From positions 123,608 through 187,607 of the forward strand of contig JAHHGZ010000012.1 in NCBI GenBank assembly GCA_019359595.1: DNA of 64,000 bases, written 5' to 3'. Under the pieces are notes generated by a model. That model was not told the DNA's origin, did no database searches, and was given only the letters and a program-made list of their open reading frames with translations. Below are positions 1-8,953 of the stretch, in pieces (the first letter of the stretch is position 1; each line of letters opens with the position of its first letter). This DNA comes from Cyanomargarita calcarea GSE-NOS-MK-12-04C (GTDB lineage Bacteria; Cyanobacteriota; Cyanobacteriia; Cyanobacteriales; Nostocaceae). The position numbers were made by a program, and so were the translations under genes.

Positions 1-273
1 TGTTTATCCGTCTTCATCTGCGGTTAATTACTTGTCTGCGTACCTCATTTAAGTGAGAACCGCTATCAATTTATTTCAGGGCTTAATCGAGTCCAGTCAG
101 ACCTCTTGCCTAACCTACGCAGAACATTTGGGGTATTTATTTAACTGGAAGTCGCGATATTTGTAGCGATCGCTTAATCCTTCTTTGACGTCCACTAATA
201 GTCTGTCACAGTAACTTTGCGGGGTTTATGGTATGGAAAATCAAGTTATTTTCTCCCCCTGCACCCTGCCCCC
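1..273. other. Intergenic region downstream of coxA
   Basis: I see no gene here. The stretch at about 67-88 (ATTTATTTCAGGGCTTAA) matches the right end of the repeat at 22706-22888, so it is probably a solo end of that repeat family. A coxC gene, which normally follows coxA in this type of operon, is not present in the part I can see. Confidence 0.5.
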
Positions 274-1932
274 CTACTCCCTGGCTGCCGTCAACGGTTC
301 AGACTTCCCGTAACCATAAGGTTCTGAAATAACGATGGGAATTTCGTCGAAGTTCTCTACAGGAGGAGGAGAGGAAACCATCCACTCCAATCCGATCGCT
401 CGCCAAGGATTATCAGATGCTTTCTTTCCATCCACCCAAGAACCCACAATATTCAAGATAAAGGGCAGTGTTGACATTCCCAGCAAAAATCCACCAATGC
501 TGGCTATAACGTTCCAAAATGCCAACTCTGGAGCATAGGAAGAAACTCGACGCAACATACCCTGTAAGCCTAATGGGTGCATGGGGAGAAAATTCAAGTT
601 GGTGCCAATAAATGCCAACCAGAAATGCAACTTACCTAAACCTTCCGAATACATCCGCCCAGTCATTTTCGGGAACCAGTGGTAAATGGCAGCATACATG
701 CCCATCGTGACTGTACCGTAGAGGACATAATGGAAGTGACCCACGACAAAGTAAGTATTGTTGACGTGAATATCTACGGGAACTGAAGAGAGCATAATTC
801 CAGTGATGCCCGCAAACACAAACATTACCAAAGCTCCGAGGGCAAATAGCATTGGTGTATTTAGTCGCAGTTTGCCTCCCCAAATGGTCGCAACCCAAGC
901 GAATACTTTAATCCCAGTAGGCACGGAAACGCACATCGTCGAAACCATGAAAACTATCCGCATCCAACCCGGTGTCCCACTGGCGTACATATGGTGTACC
1001 CAAACCAAACCGCTAACTCCAGCAATCACCATCGATGAAATGGCAACTACTTTGTATCCAAATAGTGGTTTGCGGGAATAGACGGGAAATATTTCCGAGA
1101 AAATCCCGAATACTGGCAGAATAATCACGTAAACGGCAGGGTGGGAATAGAACCAGAAAAAGTGTTGGAAGAAAATCGGATTTCCGCCCTTCGCTGGATC
1201 GAAGAAGGCTGTACCTACACTGAGGTCGCATAGTAACATTACCGCACCTGCAGTCAGTGCTGGCAGTCCAAATAATTGGATAATCTGGGCGCTAAATACT
1301 GCCCAAACAAAGACAGGCATCTTAAAGAATCCCATCCCCGGTGCCCGCATCTTGACAATGGTGGTAACAAAGTTGACTGCCCCCATAATTGAGGACACCC
1401 CCGATATTGCCACAGCTACCAGCCAAATAAATTGACCGTTAATTAATTCACCTGTGGGGTTTTGGAGGCTAACTGGGGGATAAGACCACCAACCAGCTTG
1501 TGCGGGGCCACCCGGTACCAAGAAACTCACCATCAGCAGGATTCCGACTACTGGCACCATCCAAAAGGCCGCAGCATTCAAACGGGGAAACGCCATATCT
1601 CGTGCCCCAATCATTAGCGGTACCAAGTAGTTCGAAAGACCAACTAACGATGGGAAAGTCCACCCAAATAACATTACAGTACCATGCATGGTAAACATGG
1701 CGTTGTAGACAGTCCGATCGACTAAATCCGCTTCTGGAGTAATCAATTCCCCACGAATCACCATCGCGAAGATACCGCCCAGAAGCAGGAAAATAAAAGA
1801 AGTAACCAGATATTGGATACCAATGACCTTGTGGTCAGTACTAAAGGTGAAGTATGTCCGCCAAGTAGTTGGAGGATGTTCGGGGTGAATCTCAACAATA
1901 ATGTTGGGACTATGGACGTGAATATCTGTCAT
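274..1932 (-). CDS. coxA: Cytochrome c oxidase-type subunit I (heme-copper oxidase)
   Basis: Catalytic subunit of a heme-copper terminal oxidase, reducing O2 to water in a cyanobacterial membrane. The 552 residues carry all expected ligands: His83 (in TMHGTVMLFGW) for the low-spin heme, His264 and Tyr268 (HPAVY), His313/His314 (VHHMY) for CuB, and His399/His401 (VGHFHYV) for the hemes. About twelve membrane helices are apparent. The ATG at 1932 has an AAGGAG site about 9 nt upstream. It follows coxB by 38 bp and two DUF2231 genes in one minus-strand operon. That layout resembles the cox3/ARTO cluster of heterocystous cyanobacteria. The partner CoxB lacks CuA ligands, so quinol is the likely electron donor (inference). 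Confidence 0.95.
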   Translation of the reverse strand: MTDIHVHSPNIIVEIHPEHPPTTWRTYFTFSTDHKVIGIQYLVTSFIFLLLGGIFAMVIRGELITPEADLVDRTVYNAMFTMHGTVMLFGWTFPSLVGLSNYLVPLMIGARDMAFPRLNAAAFWMVPVVGILLMVSFLVPGGPAQAGWWSYPPVSLQNPTGELINGQFIWLVAVAISGVSSIMGAVNFVTTIVKMRAPGMGFFKMPVFVWAVFSAQIIQLFGLPALTAGAVMLLCDLSVGTAFFDPAKGGNPIFFQHFFWFYSHPAVYVIILPVFGIFSEIFPVYSRKPLFGYKVVAISSMVIAGVSGLVWVHHMYASGTPGWMRIVFMVSTMCVSVPTGIKVFAWVATIWGGKLRLNTPMLFALGALVMFVFAGITGIMLSSVPVDIHVNNTYFVVGHFHYVLYGTVTMGMYAAIYHWFPKMTGRMYSEGLGKLHFWLAFIGTNLNFLPMHPLGLQGMLRRVSSYAPELAFWNVIASIGGFLLGMSTLPFILNIVGSWVDGKKASDNPWRAIGLEWMVSSPPPVENFDEIPIVISEPYGYGKSEPLTAARE

Positions 1933-1970
1933 CGATAACTCTCCTTTAACTTTACGCTGTTAGACAACTC

Positions 1971-2906
1971 TTATTCCTCCTTGTCCTCTGCGATCGCTAG
2001 TCCTGTGGAGTAATTGACCAAAGGAGCGGATGCCGGCACAACAGTGGGATAGCCACTTTTGATTTTTGCCTTTGATTCTTGGGCATACTCAGAAGCTGCC
2101 TGATTCGGTGCAACAGTCGGTGTCCGGTTTGCAGCCAACTTCAGCCAATTTTGGTAATCCTCTGTTTCCTCAACAACTACATTCGCTGCCATCGTTGCGA
2201 AATAGGTACCGCTATATTGAGAATCGGTCAATCGATATGTCCCTGGGCGGATGGGAGTAAACTCAAAGTCAATAGGCTGGTTGGGAATAATGTCTTGCTT
2301 GAGACGAAAAGCCGGAATATAGAAGCCGTGAATCACATCCTGCGATCGCATTGTCAAACTGACTCGTTGATTGGCAGGTAAGTGCAATTCCGTGCTAGTG
2401 ACATTTTCTTTGGGATAGCGGAACACCCAAGCCCACTGCTTTGCCAGCACTTCAATTTTTTCAATCGGTTCACTGGCTTCTTCCATTGGCTCCGCATTTG
2501 CCGATTCCATTCCCATTGGATTATGCACGTGCATCACTTCCATTGGGCCACGAATCCCCATTTGGGAATAGACGTTATAGCTGTAAATAGCAATCCAAAA
2601 CACTAACAAAATTGGAATTGCCGTCCAGACTACTTCCAAGGTGACATTACCTTCAATTGGTGGCCCGTCCCTCATGTCATACTTGCCGGCTTGATGAAAA
2701 GCAATCGAATACAGCAAGGTTCCAGTCACCCCTAAAAAGATGAACGTCCCCAACGTCACCAGAAAACTAAACAAATCGTCAACGAGTACGGCTTCTTTAG
2801 CAGCTTGGGGAGGAAACCAGGAGTAAGCCTGTTGTCCCATCCACAAACTGACACCAAGAAGCGCGATCGCGATTGCAATCAATCTCAAAATACTCTGGTT
2901 TTTCAT
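1971..2906 (-). CDS. coxB: Heme-copper oxidase subunit II lacking CuA ligands
   Basis: Subunit II of the oxidase: two N-terminal membrane helices (about residues 8-26 and 50-70, with a further hydrophobic stretch at 95-112) and a C-terminal cupredoxin-like domain. In cytochrome c oxidases the motif CxExCGxxHxxM binds CuA. Here the corresponding stretch is DSQYSGTYFATM (about residues 228-239): both Cys are replaced by Asp and Ser, Glu by Gln and His by Phe, with only the Met kept. Loss of CuA is known for cyanobacterial alternative (ARTO-type) oxidases, which are thought to take electrons from quinol. The ATG at 2906 is chosen over an in-frame GTG one codon earlier. Confidence 0.92.
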   Translation of the reverse strand: MKNQSILRLIAIAIALLGVSLWMGQQAYSWFPPQAAKEAVLVDDLFSFLVTLGTFIFLGVTGTLLYSIAFHQAGKYDMRDGPPIEGNVTLEVVWTAIPILLVFWIAIYSYNVYSQMGIRGPMEVMHVHNPMGMESANAEPMEEASEPIEKIEVLAKQWAWVFRYPKENVTSTELHLPANQRVSLTMRSQDVIHGFYIPAFRLKQDIIPNQPIDFEFTPIRPGTYRLTDSQYSGTYFATMAANVVVEETEDYQNWLKLAANRTPTVAPNQAASEYAQESKAKIKSGYPTVVPASAPLVNYSTGLAIAEDKEE

Positions 2907-2914
2907 CACAATAG

Positions 2915-3021
2915 ATTGGTTGGTTGTTGGTTGTTGGTTGTTGGTTGTTAGTTGTTGGTTGTTAGTTGTTGGTTCTTAAACACTAACCCCTAACTCCTAA
3001 CTCCTAACTCCTAACTCCTAA
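2915..3021. repeat. Heptameric tandem repeats (TGTTGGT and CTAACTC types)
   Basis: Two short tandem arrays lie back to back in the gap between coxB and the DUF2231 gene: TTGTTGG/TTGTTAG units, then CTAACTC units that run into the last codons of the DUF2231 gene. Such heptamer arrays (STRRs) are typical of heterocystous cyanobacterial genomes and recur in this window at 6276, 6527, 19956 and other places. Confidence 0.85.
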
Positions 3022-3602
3022 CCATCGCCCAATCGCAACAAGCGATCGGCGGTATTATGCACCCCAAACTCACCTGCTAAATGTGCCCCTAGTGTCCCGT
3101 GGACGAACATAAGCAACAGGATAAAAGCTCCCACAAACAGATAGCTCCACTGCACTTGTTGGCTGACATCCTTACGCCAAGAGTAGCGCTGAAACCCTCT
3201 CCAGATGGTCATCCCAACAATCAGCGCCAATAAAAACACACCGCCGACACCATGCCAGAGCATTGTCTCCATTGCCTGCAATCCCCAGGCACTTTTCACA
3301 CCTTTTGGCGCTTCTGCCAGCATCATTTCATAAAAGCCTGCAGCCACTGTAAAAAACGTGATAATGGCTGAAGCGAGCATGTTGTACCAGCCAACATCAA
3401 AAAAGTTGGAACGAGCGGCAGGAATTGCCAAAAATTTGAAGACTGGTTTTTCTAAGGGATACAGCACACCAACAACATCAAAAGCAATGCCGATAATAAA
3501 AAGACCGAGGGTGAGGTGAACTAAATTAGGATGAATGGGGATTGCGTAGGGTAGTCCATTTGCTCCTAACTGTTTTAACTGGTCAATCAGTTCCGAGTTC
3601 AT
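3018..3602 (-). CDS. DUF2231 membrane protein
   Basis: A 194-residue membrane protein of the DUF2231 family, with about four hydrophobic helices (near residues 25-48, 78-100, 115-132, 148-170). Its ATG overlaps the stop of the preceding DUF2231 gene by 4 bp (ATGA), so the two are probably translationally coupled. Paired DUF2231 genes in front of coxB-coxA are characteristic of the ARTO-type oxidase cluster of Anabaena/Nostoc. A role as accessory or redox membrane subunits of the oxidase is inferred from this position; no biochemical function is visible. The C-terminus runs into a CTAACTC repeat. Confidence 0.85.
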   Translation of the reverse strand: MNSELIDQLKQLGANGLPYAIPIHPNLVHLTLGLFIIGIAFDVVGVLYPLEKPVFKFLAIPAARSNFFDVGWYNMLASAIITFFTVAAGFYEMMLAEAPKGVKSAWGLQAMETMLWHGVGGVFLLALIVGMTIWRGFQRYSWRKDVSQQVQWSYLFVGAFILLLMFVHGTLGAHLAGEFGVHNTADRLLRLGDG

Positions 3603-4099
3603 CGCAAAATTCCCTCCTTGATTGCTTCAACAACTTCTACTGTGTGCAATCCATATACCCAAACGAGTAAATCCCCAAGATATACCTGGAAAAATACCAG
3701 ACTGCTCAAAAGCAAACCCACTCCCAGGTAAGGAATTGGCAGTTTTTGTGGATCGCGCAAACGAATCACATAGCGCCAAGCTGTAATCGTCGCAATAATT
3801 CCTGAAAGCGACCAGCCAATCAGCGTATGTAAATTTAGGACTGGCTCTACGGCTTCATAAGGTTCTGCTAAACCTGCTTCAATCTGACCAAAAATAATCG
3901 CGATAAAGATGGCAATAGTTGCAAAAAACATATTCCACCAGCCGACTTCAAAAAAACGCGGTTTTTTGGTCAGATAGCCGACAACATCACAAAATGTGGC
4001 AAACAACACCATCGCGATTACGAAGTGGACGACGATGGGATGAAGCGTGTCCGGATACGGTAAATTGTGGTCATTCAAAGGCAGAAGATACTCAAACAT
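3599..4099 (-). CDS. DUF2231 membrane protein, first gene of the oxidase operon
   Basis: A 166-residue protein with four predicted membrane helices, homologous to the next gene: both start with the pattern of a short polar N-terminus, HPIVVHF/HPNLVHL, then helix 1. The ATG at 4099 has an AGGAG site 5-6 nt upstream. It is the promoter-proximal gene of the four-gene cox operon, so the operon promoter should lie in the AT-rich region 4100-4350. The His in the HPxxVHx motif of helix 1 could bind heme, but this is only an inference. Confidence 0.85.
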   Translation of the reverse strand: MFEYLLPLNDHNLPYPDTLHPIVVHFVIAMVLFATFCDVVGYLTKKPRFFEVGWWNMFFATIAIFIAIIFGQIEAGLAEPYEAVEPVLNLHTLIGWSLSGIIATITAWRYVIRLRDPQKLPIPYLGVGLLLSSLVFFQVYLGDLLVWVYGLHTVEVVEAIKEGILR

Positions 4100-5254
4100 A
4101 TTCTCCTCATGGACATATTTTCCGGATCTTCATTCAACTTAACAAGTTGAAATTTTAAATAATGTATTTAAAGATGAAGTTTTACATATTTTTTTGAAAT
4201 TTTATTGTTTAAAAATTTGATATTTTGCCATGAAAAATATATATTGACAATCTGTCTTTTTACCTAACGCGATTATCAATATAAAAATTTATGCAATACT
4301 GCAGTACAAACAGTATAAAAACATAGTAAAAGCCAAAGAATGCATATTTTTGATTGACCGGGAGGGATTTACGTAAAAAATGCTCCAAGTAGGGGTAATA
4401 CCTACGGAAAGCTTACACCACCTACATATGGCTTGCGGGAGCGCAGGGTATTAACTTACGAAAAATCGCGATTAAAAATAAAATTAATATTTTCTACAAG
4501 TGCTACTGATGAAAATATTTAATATCATGTTTTTACCTTAATGGAAACCATTCAAGCTATCGATAATGTGCTTATTGTTTTACCAAGAAGCATTCAAGAA
4601 ACACATCGCATTGCAGTAGAGTTGGCAATGCTTATACCAATTTAATATGAAGCTGCATAGAAAAGAGGTTCTAAAATAAAGTTAAATGCACTGGCGGGGA
4701 GTTATACCGCTGTGTCCCCTTGCTGCATCTCACAGGAGAGCGATGTCAGAGATCCAGACAGTGCAGACCAACCATGACCTGAACGCTGGGGAGTTTTTAT
4801 CGCTTCCTCTCCTTTATTGCCACCAATGGCAGGCGAAACCCTGCATCAGAGCGGTCAGAGGTGGCGATCGCATCAGGTCATGTCCACCTGTTTAGCCCTC
4901 ACTCCAGTACGATCGCCTCTCGCCGTAGGTTGAGTTGAGTCTGCGAAACCCAACACCCATAAGCATTACAACGATCAGTAATTGCATGAATAAGAGCAAT
5001 GAATGCGGAGGCTACCTCGTCGTGGAACTCTCAGTGTAGGCAAGTTCCCCACAGGGCGCTTTTTATACTCGATAAAATTCCATCTACTGCAGTCTGGGAT
5101 TAGATGCTCCGACATTAAATGGCCAAAGAACCATAAGACTGATCTTTTCTGAAATTTGCACTATTTGAACTTATAATTCATCACTGCGAACTCCTAGCTC
5201 CTAAAATAGAGATAGACTTTGTTGAGATTTGTATAGTAATTAGGGAAACCTATT
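4100..5254. other. Long intergenic region between the cox operon and the ABC transporter
   Basis: About 1.15 kb without a convincing gene. The first 250 bp are very AT-rich and should contain the cox operon promoter. A 34-codon open frame at 4541-4645 (starts METIQAIDNVLIVLPR) looks like the remnant of a small gene; its end matches the TATACCAATT terminus of the MITE at 25875-26099. Positions 4690-4960 contain decayed HIP1-rich sequence with no gene I can identify. Confidence 0.4.
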
Positions 5255-6274
5255 ATGGCTCCCGCTGTTTTAATTCAAAACCTAAAAAAGCGCTACGGGA
5301 CGGTTGAAGCCGTCAAAGATGTTTCTTTTCAGGTAGAACCAGGAGAAATTTTCGGTTTACTCGGGCCCAACGGCGCTGGGAAGACAACGACGCTGCGCTC
5401 ATTGTGTACTCTCACAACGCCAGATTCTGGCAAAATTGAAGTTTCTGGCGTTTCTGTCATAGATAAACCGCGTCTTGCCAGACAACGCCTGGGCTATGTA
5501 GCTCAAGAAGTAGCTATCGATAAGGTGCTGACAGGACGGGAACTCCTACAACTGCAAGCGGCGCTTTATCATATACCCGGTGAGAAAGCCAAAGAACGTA
5601 TTGACACCGTTTTGAGTTTACTGAGCTTGCAGGAATATGCGGATAAAAAAACTGGTACATATTCTGGTGGTATTCGCAAGCGTCTTGACCTAGCGGCTGG
5701 CTTACTTCATGCACCAAATGTCTTGGTTTTGGATGAGCCGACAGTCGGACTTGACATCGAAAGTCGGGTTGTAGTCTGGGATTTCTTGCGGAAATTGCGT
5801 TCTGCTGGGACGACGGTAGTGATTACCAGTCATTATCTCGAAGAAATTGACGCTTTAGCAGATAGACTCGCAATTATTGACCGTGGATTGGTGATTGCAG
5901 AAGGGACACCATCACAACTGAAAGATAAAGTCGGGGGCGATCGCGTGACTTTGCGAATTCGGGAATTTTCCCCGATGGAAGAAGCCGAAAAAGCAAAAGG
6001 CTTGTTGCAAAGCTTGCCCTTTGTGCAAGAAATTATTATCAACGGCTCTCAAGGAAATTCCTTGAATTTGGTGGTCACACCGCAAAATGATGCCTTGATT
6101 ACCATTCAGCAAGTCTTGAATGCAGCAGGCTTACCAACGTTTGGTATCGCCCAATCTCGCCCCAGCCTGGATGATGTTTACCTAGCTGCTACCGGAAAAA
6201 CCTTGATGGATGCAGAATTAGCAGCCGTCGCAAATCGCGATCCCAAAGCTGAGAAAAAGCAGAATATGAGATAG
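5255..6274 (+). CDS. ABC transporter ATP-binding protein (DrrA/NodI-like)
   Basis: ATPase subunit of an ABC-2 type exporter. The N-terminal nucleotide-binding domain has Walker A GPNGAGKTT (residues 37-45), the signature YSGGIRKRL (136-144), Walker B VLVLDEP (156-162) and the switch His in TSHYLEEID. A C-terminal extension of about 100 residues (from about 235) is typical of the daunorubicin-resistance DrrA subfamily. The permease gene begins 324 bp downstream on the same strand, so the pair forms one exporter; a MITE and two heptamer arrays now separate them. The substrate cannot be read from the sequence. Confidence 0.93.
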   Translation: MAPAVLIQNLKKRYGTVEAVKDVSFQVEPGEIFGLLGPNGAGKTTTLRSLCTLTTPDSGKIEVSGVSVIDKPRLARQRLGYVAQEVAIDKVLTGRELLQLQAALYHIPGEKAKERIDTVLSLLSLQEYADKKTGTYSGGIRKRLDLAAGLLHAPNVLVLDEPTVGLDIESRVVVWDFLRKLRSAGTTVVITSHYLEEIDALADRLAIIDRGLVIAEGTPSQLKDKVGGDRVTLRIREFSPMEEAEKAKGLLQSLPFVQEIIINGSQGNSLNLVVTPQNDALITIQQVLNAAGLPTFGIAQSRPSLDDVYLAATGKTLMDAELAAVANRDPKAEKKQNMR

Positions 6275-6275
6275 G

Positions 6276-6333
6276 TAAAGTTAGGAGTTAAGAGTTAGGA
6301 GTTAGGAGTTAGGAGTTAGGAGTTGGGGGTTAG
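6276..6333. repeat. GAGTTAG heptameric repeat array
   Basis: Eight or so GAGTTAG units directly after the stop codon of the ATPase gene. Same family as 2976-3021 and 19956-19996, opposite orientation. Confidence 0.85.
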
Positions 6334-6388
6334 AAATTCAAAAATTCCATCCTACAGCAAAGCCGCTCTTTAGAGTCTATCGACTCCC

Positions 6389-6522
6389 AATACGGTTCGG
6401 TTAAGAGCCGTGAAATAAATTTCTGGCTGAAAACTTAAACCCATTAAAATGGGTTAAAAGATTACTTTAGCTATGAAGCCCTTAATTTATTTTCGGGATT
6501 TTGGGCTTAACCAAACCGTATT
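6389..6522. mobile_element. MITE-like element between two halves of the ABC operon
   Basis: A 134-bp non-coding element with 17-bp terminal inverted repeats, AATACGGTTCGGTTAAG on the left and CTTAACCAAACCGTATT on the right, differing at one position. Inside are AAATAAATT and AATTTATT blocks and a hairpin of the form AACCCATT/AATGGGTT. The inner blocks resemble those of the element at 22706-22888. A solo copy of the same end occurs at 56923-56939. Its size, ends and lack of a gene suggest a non-autonomous transposable element. Confidence 0.7.
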
Positions 6523-6526
6523 GTCT

Positions 6527-6580
6527 CTACTCCTAATTTAATTCCTAACTCCTCACTCCTAATTCCTAACTCCTAAATCT
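6527..6580. repeat. CTAACTC heptameric repeat array, degenerate
   Basis: Short degenerate array of CCTAACT/CCTAATT units between the MITE and the permease start. The permease start is 19 bp further on. Confidence 0.7.
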
Positions 6581-6598
6581 TGAAAATCCAAAATTACT

Positions 6599-7486
6599 AT
6601 GACTGTTACTCCAAATACTGAAATCAACTGGCAAAAAGTCGCATCACCCCAAGTTTACGCTGATGCTGCACCCAACTTTGTTGGTGACTTAATCCAAGAG
6701 ACGCTGGCTTTAACTCGTCGCTTGTTTATTCAACTTCAACGTCGTCCTTCCACTTTAGTAGCGGGAATTATTCAACCAGTAATGTGGTTAGTTCTGTTTG
6801 GTGCGCTGTTCCAAAATGCACCGAAGGGAATGTTTGGTACAACCACAAATTACGCCCAATTCCTGAGCGCAGGGATAATTGTATTTACAGCGTTTGCTGG
6901 AGCGCTGAATGCTGGTTTACCTATAATGTTTGACCGCGAATTTGGCTTTTTGAATCGCTTGCTGGTGGCTCCTTTAGCTTCGCGGTTTTCGATTGTATTA
7001 GCTTCGGCCATTTTCATTATCAGCCAAAGTTTGCTGCAAGCTGCAGTAATTGTAACCGCAGCAGCATTTTTAGGGGCAGGGTTACCCGATGCTGCTGGTT
7101 TGGGTGCGATCGCCTTGATTGTTCTTCTCCTCGCTTTGGGCGTAACTGCGATTTCCCTCGGTTTAGCTTTTGCTCTACCCGGCCACATCGAACTGATTGC
7201 AGTGATTTTTGTCACCAACTTACCCTTATTGTTTGCCAGCACAGCCCTAGCTCCATTGTCCTTTATGCCACAATGGTTGCAGGTTGTAGCCACTCTAAAT
7301 CCCCTCAGCTACGCCATTGAACCAATTCGTTATTTATACACCCACAGTCAATGGGATTTAGGTAGTGTGGTGATGCACGCTTTTTGGGGAGATGTCACAT
7401 TTGGCGGTGCGTTGCTAGTGTTATTTGGCTTTGCATTGGTAGCTTTAGTCAGCATTCAGCCACGACTACGGCGTAGTCTTGCGTAA
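6599..7486 (+). CDS. ABC-2 type transporter permease (DrrB-like)
   Basis: Membrane subunit of the exporter whose ATPase is at 5255-6274. The 295 residues show a cytoplasmic N-terminus of about 50 residues followed by six hydrophobic segments (near 55-72, 88-112, 135-160, 165-190, 195-215 and 262-285). This is the usual ABC2_membrane layout. The conserved block with MFDREFGFLNRLLVAP between helices 2 and 3 is typical of the DrrB family. The ATG at 6599 directly follows the repeat block. No ribosome-binding site of normal strength is visible, so translation or transcription may have been affected by the repeat insertion. Confidence 0.9.
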   Translation: MTVTPNTEINWQKVASPQVYADAAPNFVGDLIQETLALTRRLFIQLQRRPSTLVAGIIQPVMWLVLFGALFQNAPKGMFGTTTNYAQFLSAGIIVFTAFAGALNAGLPIMFDREFGFLNRLLVAPLASRFSIVLASAIFIISQSLLQAAVIVTAAAFLGAGLPDAAGLGAIALIVLLLALGVTAISLGLAFALPGHIELIAVIFVTNLPLLFASTALAPLSFMPQWLQVVATLNPLSYAIEPIRYLYTHSQWDLGSVVMHAFWGDVTFGGALLVLFGFALVALVSIQPRLRRSLA

Positions 7487-7522
7487 GATAGAAGCATGAT
7501 TTATTGTTGTCGGAAAATCAAG

Positions 7523-7927
7523 ATGAAAATCCTATTCCCCCTGAAGCGTCTCGTTCTTGCAACTGTGGCCGGAATTGGCTTTGCTTGCTTATCATTACCC
7601 CAAGCAAGTTTAGCTGGTCCTGGTGTCGGTGGCTTGCAAGACTTAAATCCTCAAAACACGAACGATCCTCTCTCCCAAGGATCGGATCAGAATCCTTTCA
7701 ATATGTTTCAGCTGATTCATAACGCCAATCTTGGCGCTAACAGTCTTAATCCAGAATTTTTTAGCGAACAAAGACAACAAATTACCGACGAAGCATCAGC
7801 TTTTAAAGCAAAGCAACAACAACTGCTTGGAGGTCAACTTCCCGTTCAACAAATTCCAGGTCAGCAACAGAGAAATCAAGGTTCTGGGTTAATTACACTT
7901 CCCGCGATCGCACCTGTTGCGAAATAG
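7523..7927 (+). CDS. Small secreted protein of unknown function
   Basis: A 134-residue protein starting MKILFPLKRLVLATVAG, with a clear signal peptide (basic n-region, hydrophobic core to about residue 24) and a likely cleavage after SLAG or ASLA. The mature part is rich in Gln and Asn and ends with QQ-rich segments. An in-frame ATG at 7496 would add nine residues before the signal peptide, so I prefer the start at 7523. It lies 36 bp after the permease and may be cotranscribed with it. I do not recognise the family. Confidence 0.6.
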   Translation: MKILFPLKRLVLATVAGIGFACLSLPQASLAGPGVGGLQDLNPQNTNDPLSQGSDQNPFNMFQLIHNANLGANSLNPEFFSEQRQQITDEASAFKAKQQQLLGGQLPVQQIPGQQQRNQGSGLITLPAIAPVAK

Positions 7928-7978
7928 ACAGCTAGTCTTGCGACTAAAACCAAGCCTGTTTACACAAACTCAAAGCTT

Positions 7979-8005
7979 AAAAGCCTGCTCCAGCAGGCTT
8001 TATTT
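7979..8005 (+). terminator. Rho-independent terminator
   Basis: Perfect hairpin AAGCCTGCT-CC-AGCAGGCTT followed by TATTT, 50 bp after the secreted-protein gene. It would end the ABC exporter transcript. The opposite-strand bcp gene ends just beyond it. Confidence 0.75.
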
Positions 8006-8059
8006 CTCTAACTAAAAACTTTGATTATCAGAAAATACTTAGGACTATCTGTCTGATTA

Positions 8060-8497
8060 CTACAATCCTAAAGTAGCTAAAATATCACCAGCGTGGGTGG
8101 ATGTGCTGACATTAGCATCAACATGGGTAATTTTTCCCTTGCCATCAATCACATAGGTTACGCGCTTTGCATAACCGCCACCATCAACATCGTAAGCTTT
8201 GATCAAACTGTGGTCGGTGTCAGCCAATAATGGAAAATTGAGATTGTATTTAGACGTGAATGCTTGGTGGGATGACTCATCATCAGCGCTGACTCCTAGT
8301 ATTACCACATCTTTACCTTGGTATTCTGCTTGAGCATCGCGGAAGCTACAGGCTTGTTTGGTGCAGCCCGGTGTGTCATCTTTGGGGTAAAAATACAATA
8401 CTACTGTCTTACCCGCAAAATTGGACAAAGATACCGTATTGCCGTTGGTATCTTTGGCGGTAAATGCTGGTGCATCTGTACCTACTGCTAGAGGCAT
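8060..8497 (-). CDS. bcp: Thiol peroxidase / bacterioferritin comigratory protein (PrxQ type)
   Basis: Atypical 2-Cys peroxiredoxin of the BCP/PrxQ class, 145 residues. It reduces hydrogen peroxide and alkyl hydroperoxides using thioredoxin. The active site reads YPKDDTPGCTKQAC (37-50), with peroxidatic Cys45 and resolving Cys50 five residues apart. The thioredoxin-like fold is recognisable through FRDAQAEY and GVSADDESSHQAF. The length is slightly below the usual 150-155 residues. It is a single-gene unit, convergent with the exporter operon. Confidence 0.95.
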   Translation of the reverse strand: MPLAVGTDAPAFTAKDTNGNTVSLSNFAGKTVVLYFYPKDDTPGCTKQACSFRDAQAEYQGKDVVILGVSADDESSHQAFTSKYNLNFPLLADTDHSLIKAYDVDGGGYAKRVTYVIDGKGKITHVDANVSTSTHAGDILATLGL

Positions 8498-8569
8498 AAT
8501 TAACTTTCCCTGTTTTGTGATTGTTGCTGCACTTGAAATTTTACAATAATTTAAGGACTAGCGAATAAA

Positions 8570-8699
8570 GACTTACGCAAAAACTCTCTGAAACTCTTAT
8601 CCCTAGCCTACGGCAACGCCAAGGGCGTACGGCGTACTACCGAAACTCCAGGCTTACAGCGCCTATGGCGGTTAATTTTTTAATTGTTTTGCGTAAGTC
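8570..8699. mobile_element. MITE-like repeat, GACTTACGCAAAA ends, copy 1
   Basis: Non-coding 130-bp element with perfect 13-bp terminal inverted repeats, GACTTACGCAAAA and TTTTGCGTAAGTC. A second copy with the same ends but largely different interior is at 28289-28401. The interior piece ACAGCGCCTATGGCGGTTAA also recurs in a similar form at 16531-16551. Confidence 0.75.
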
Positions 8700-8953
8700 C
8701 TATGTAAACTAAGAAAATTCTAAAAAATAAATTATCCTGTCTTGTCAAAAGTCAAAAGCAGGTCTGTAGTCCCATTAATTCCTGCTCTACATGGATATAT
8801 ACAGCATTTTGCAAGTAGATAAGGTACAAATTTGAAAGCTCAAAGTCTTGTGGAATGGGCATCCTTGCCCGTCCAATTCTACTTCACCAAGATGAAATAT
8901 GCTGTTATTTATATATATTTGAAATTCTCCTATCCCCTAATTCCAAATTTAAA

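Noticed and set aside
4686..4895. 69-residue ORF in the cox-ABC intergenic region
   Set aside because: No homology recognised, composition like translated HIP1-rich non-coding DNA, no ribosome-binding site.
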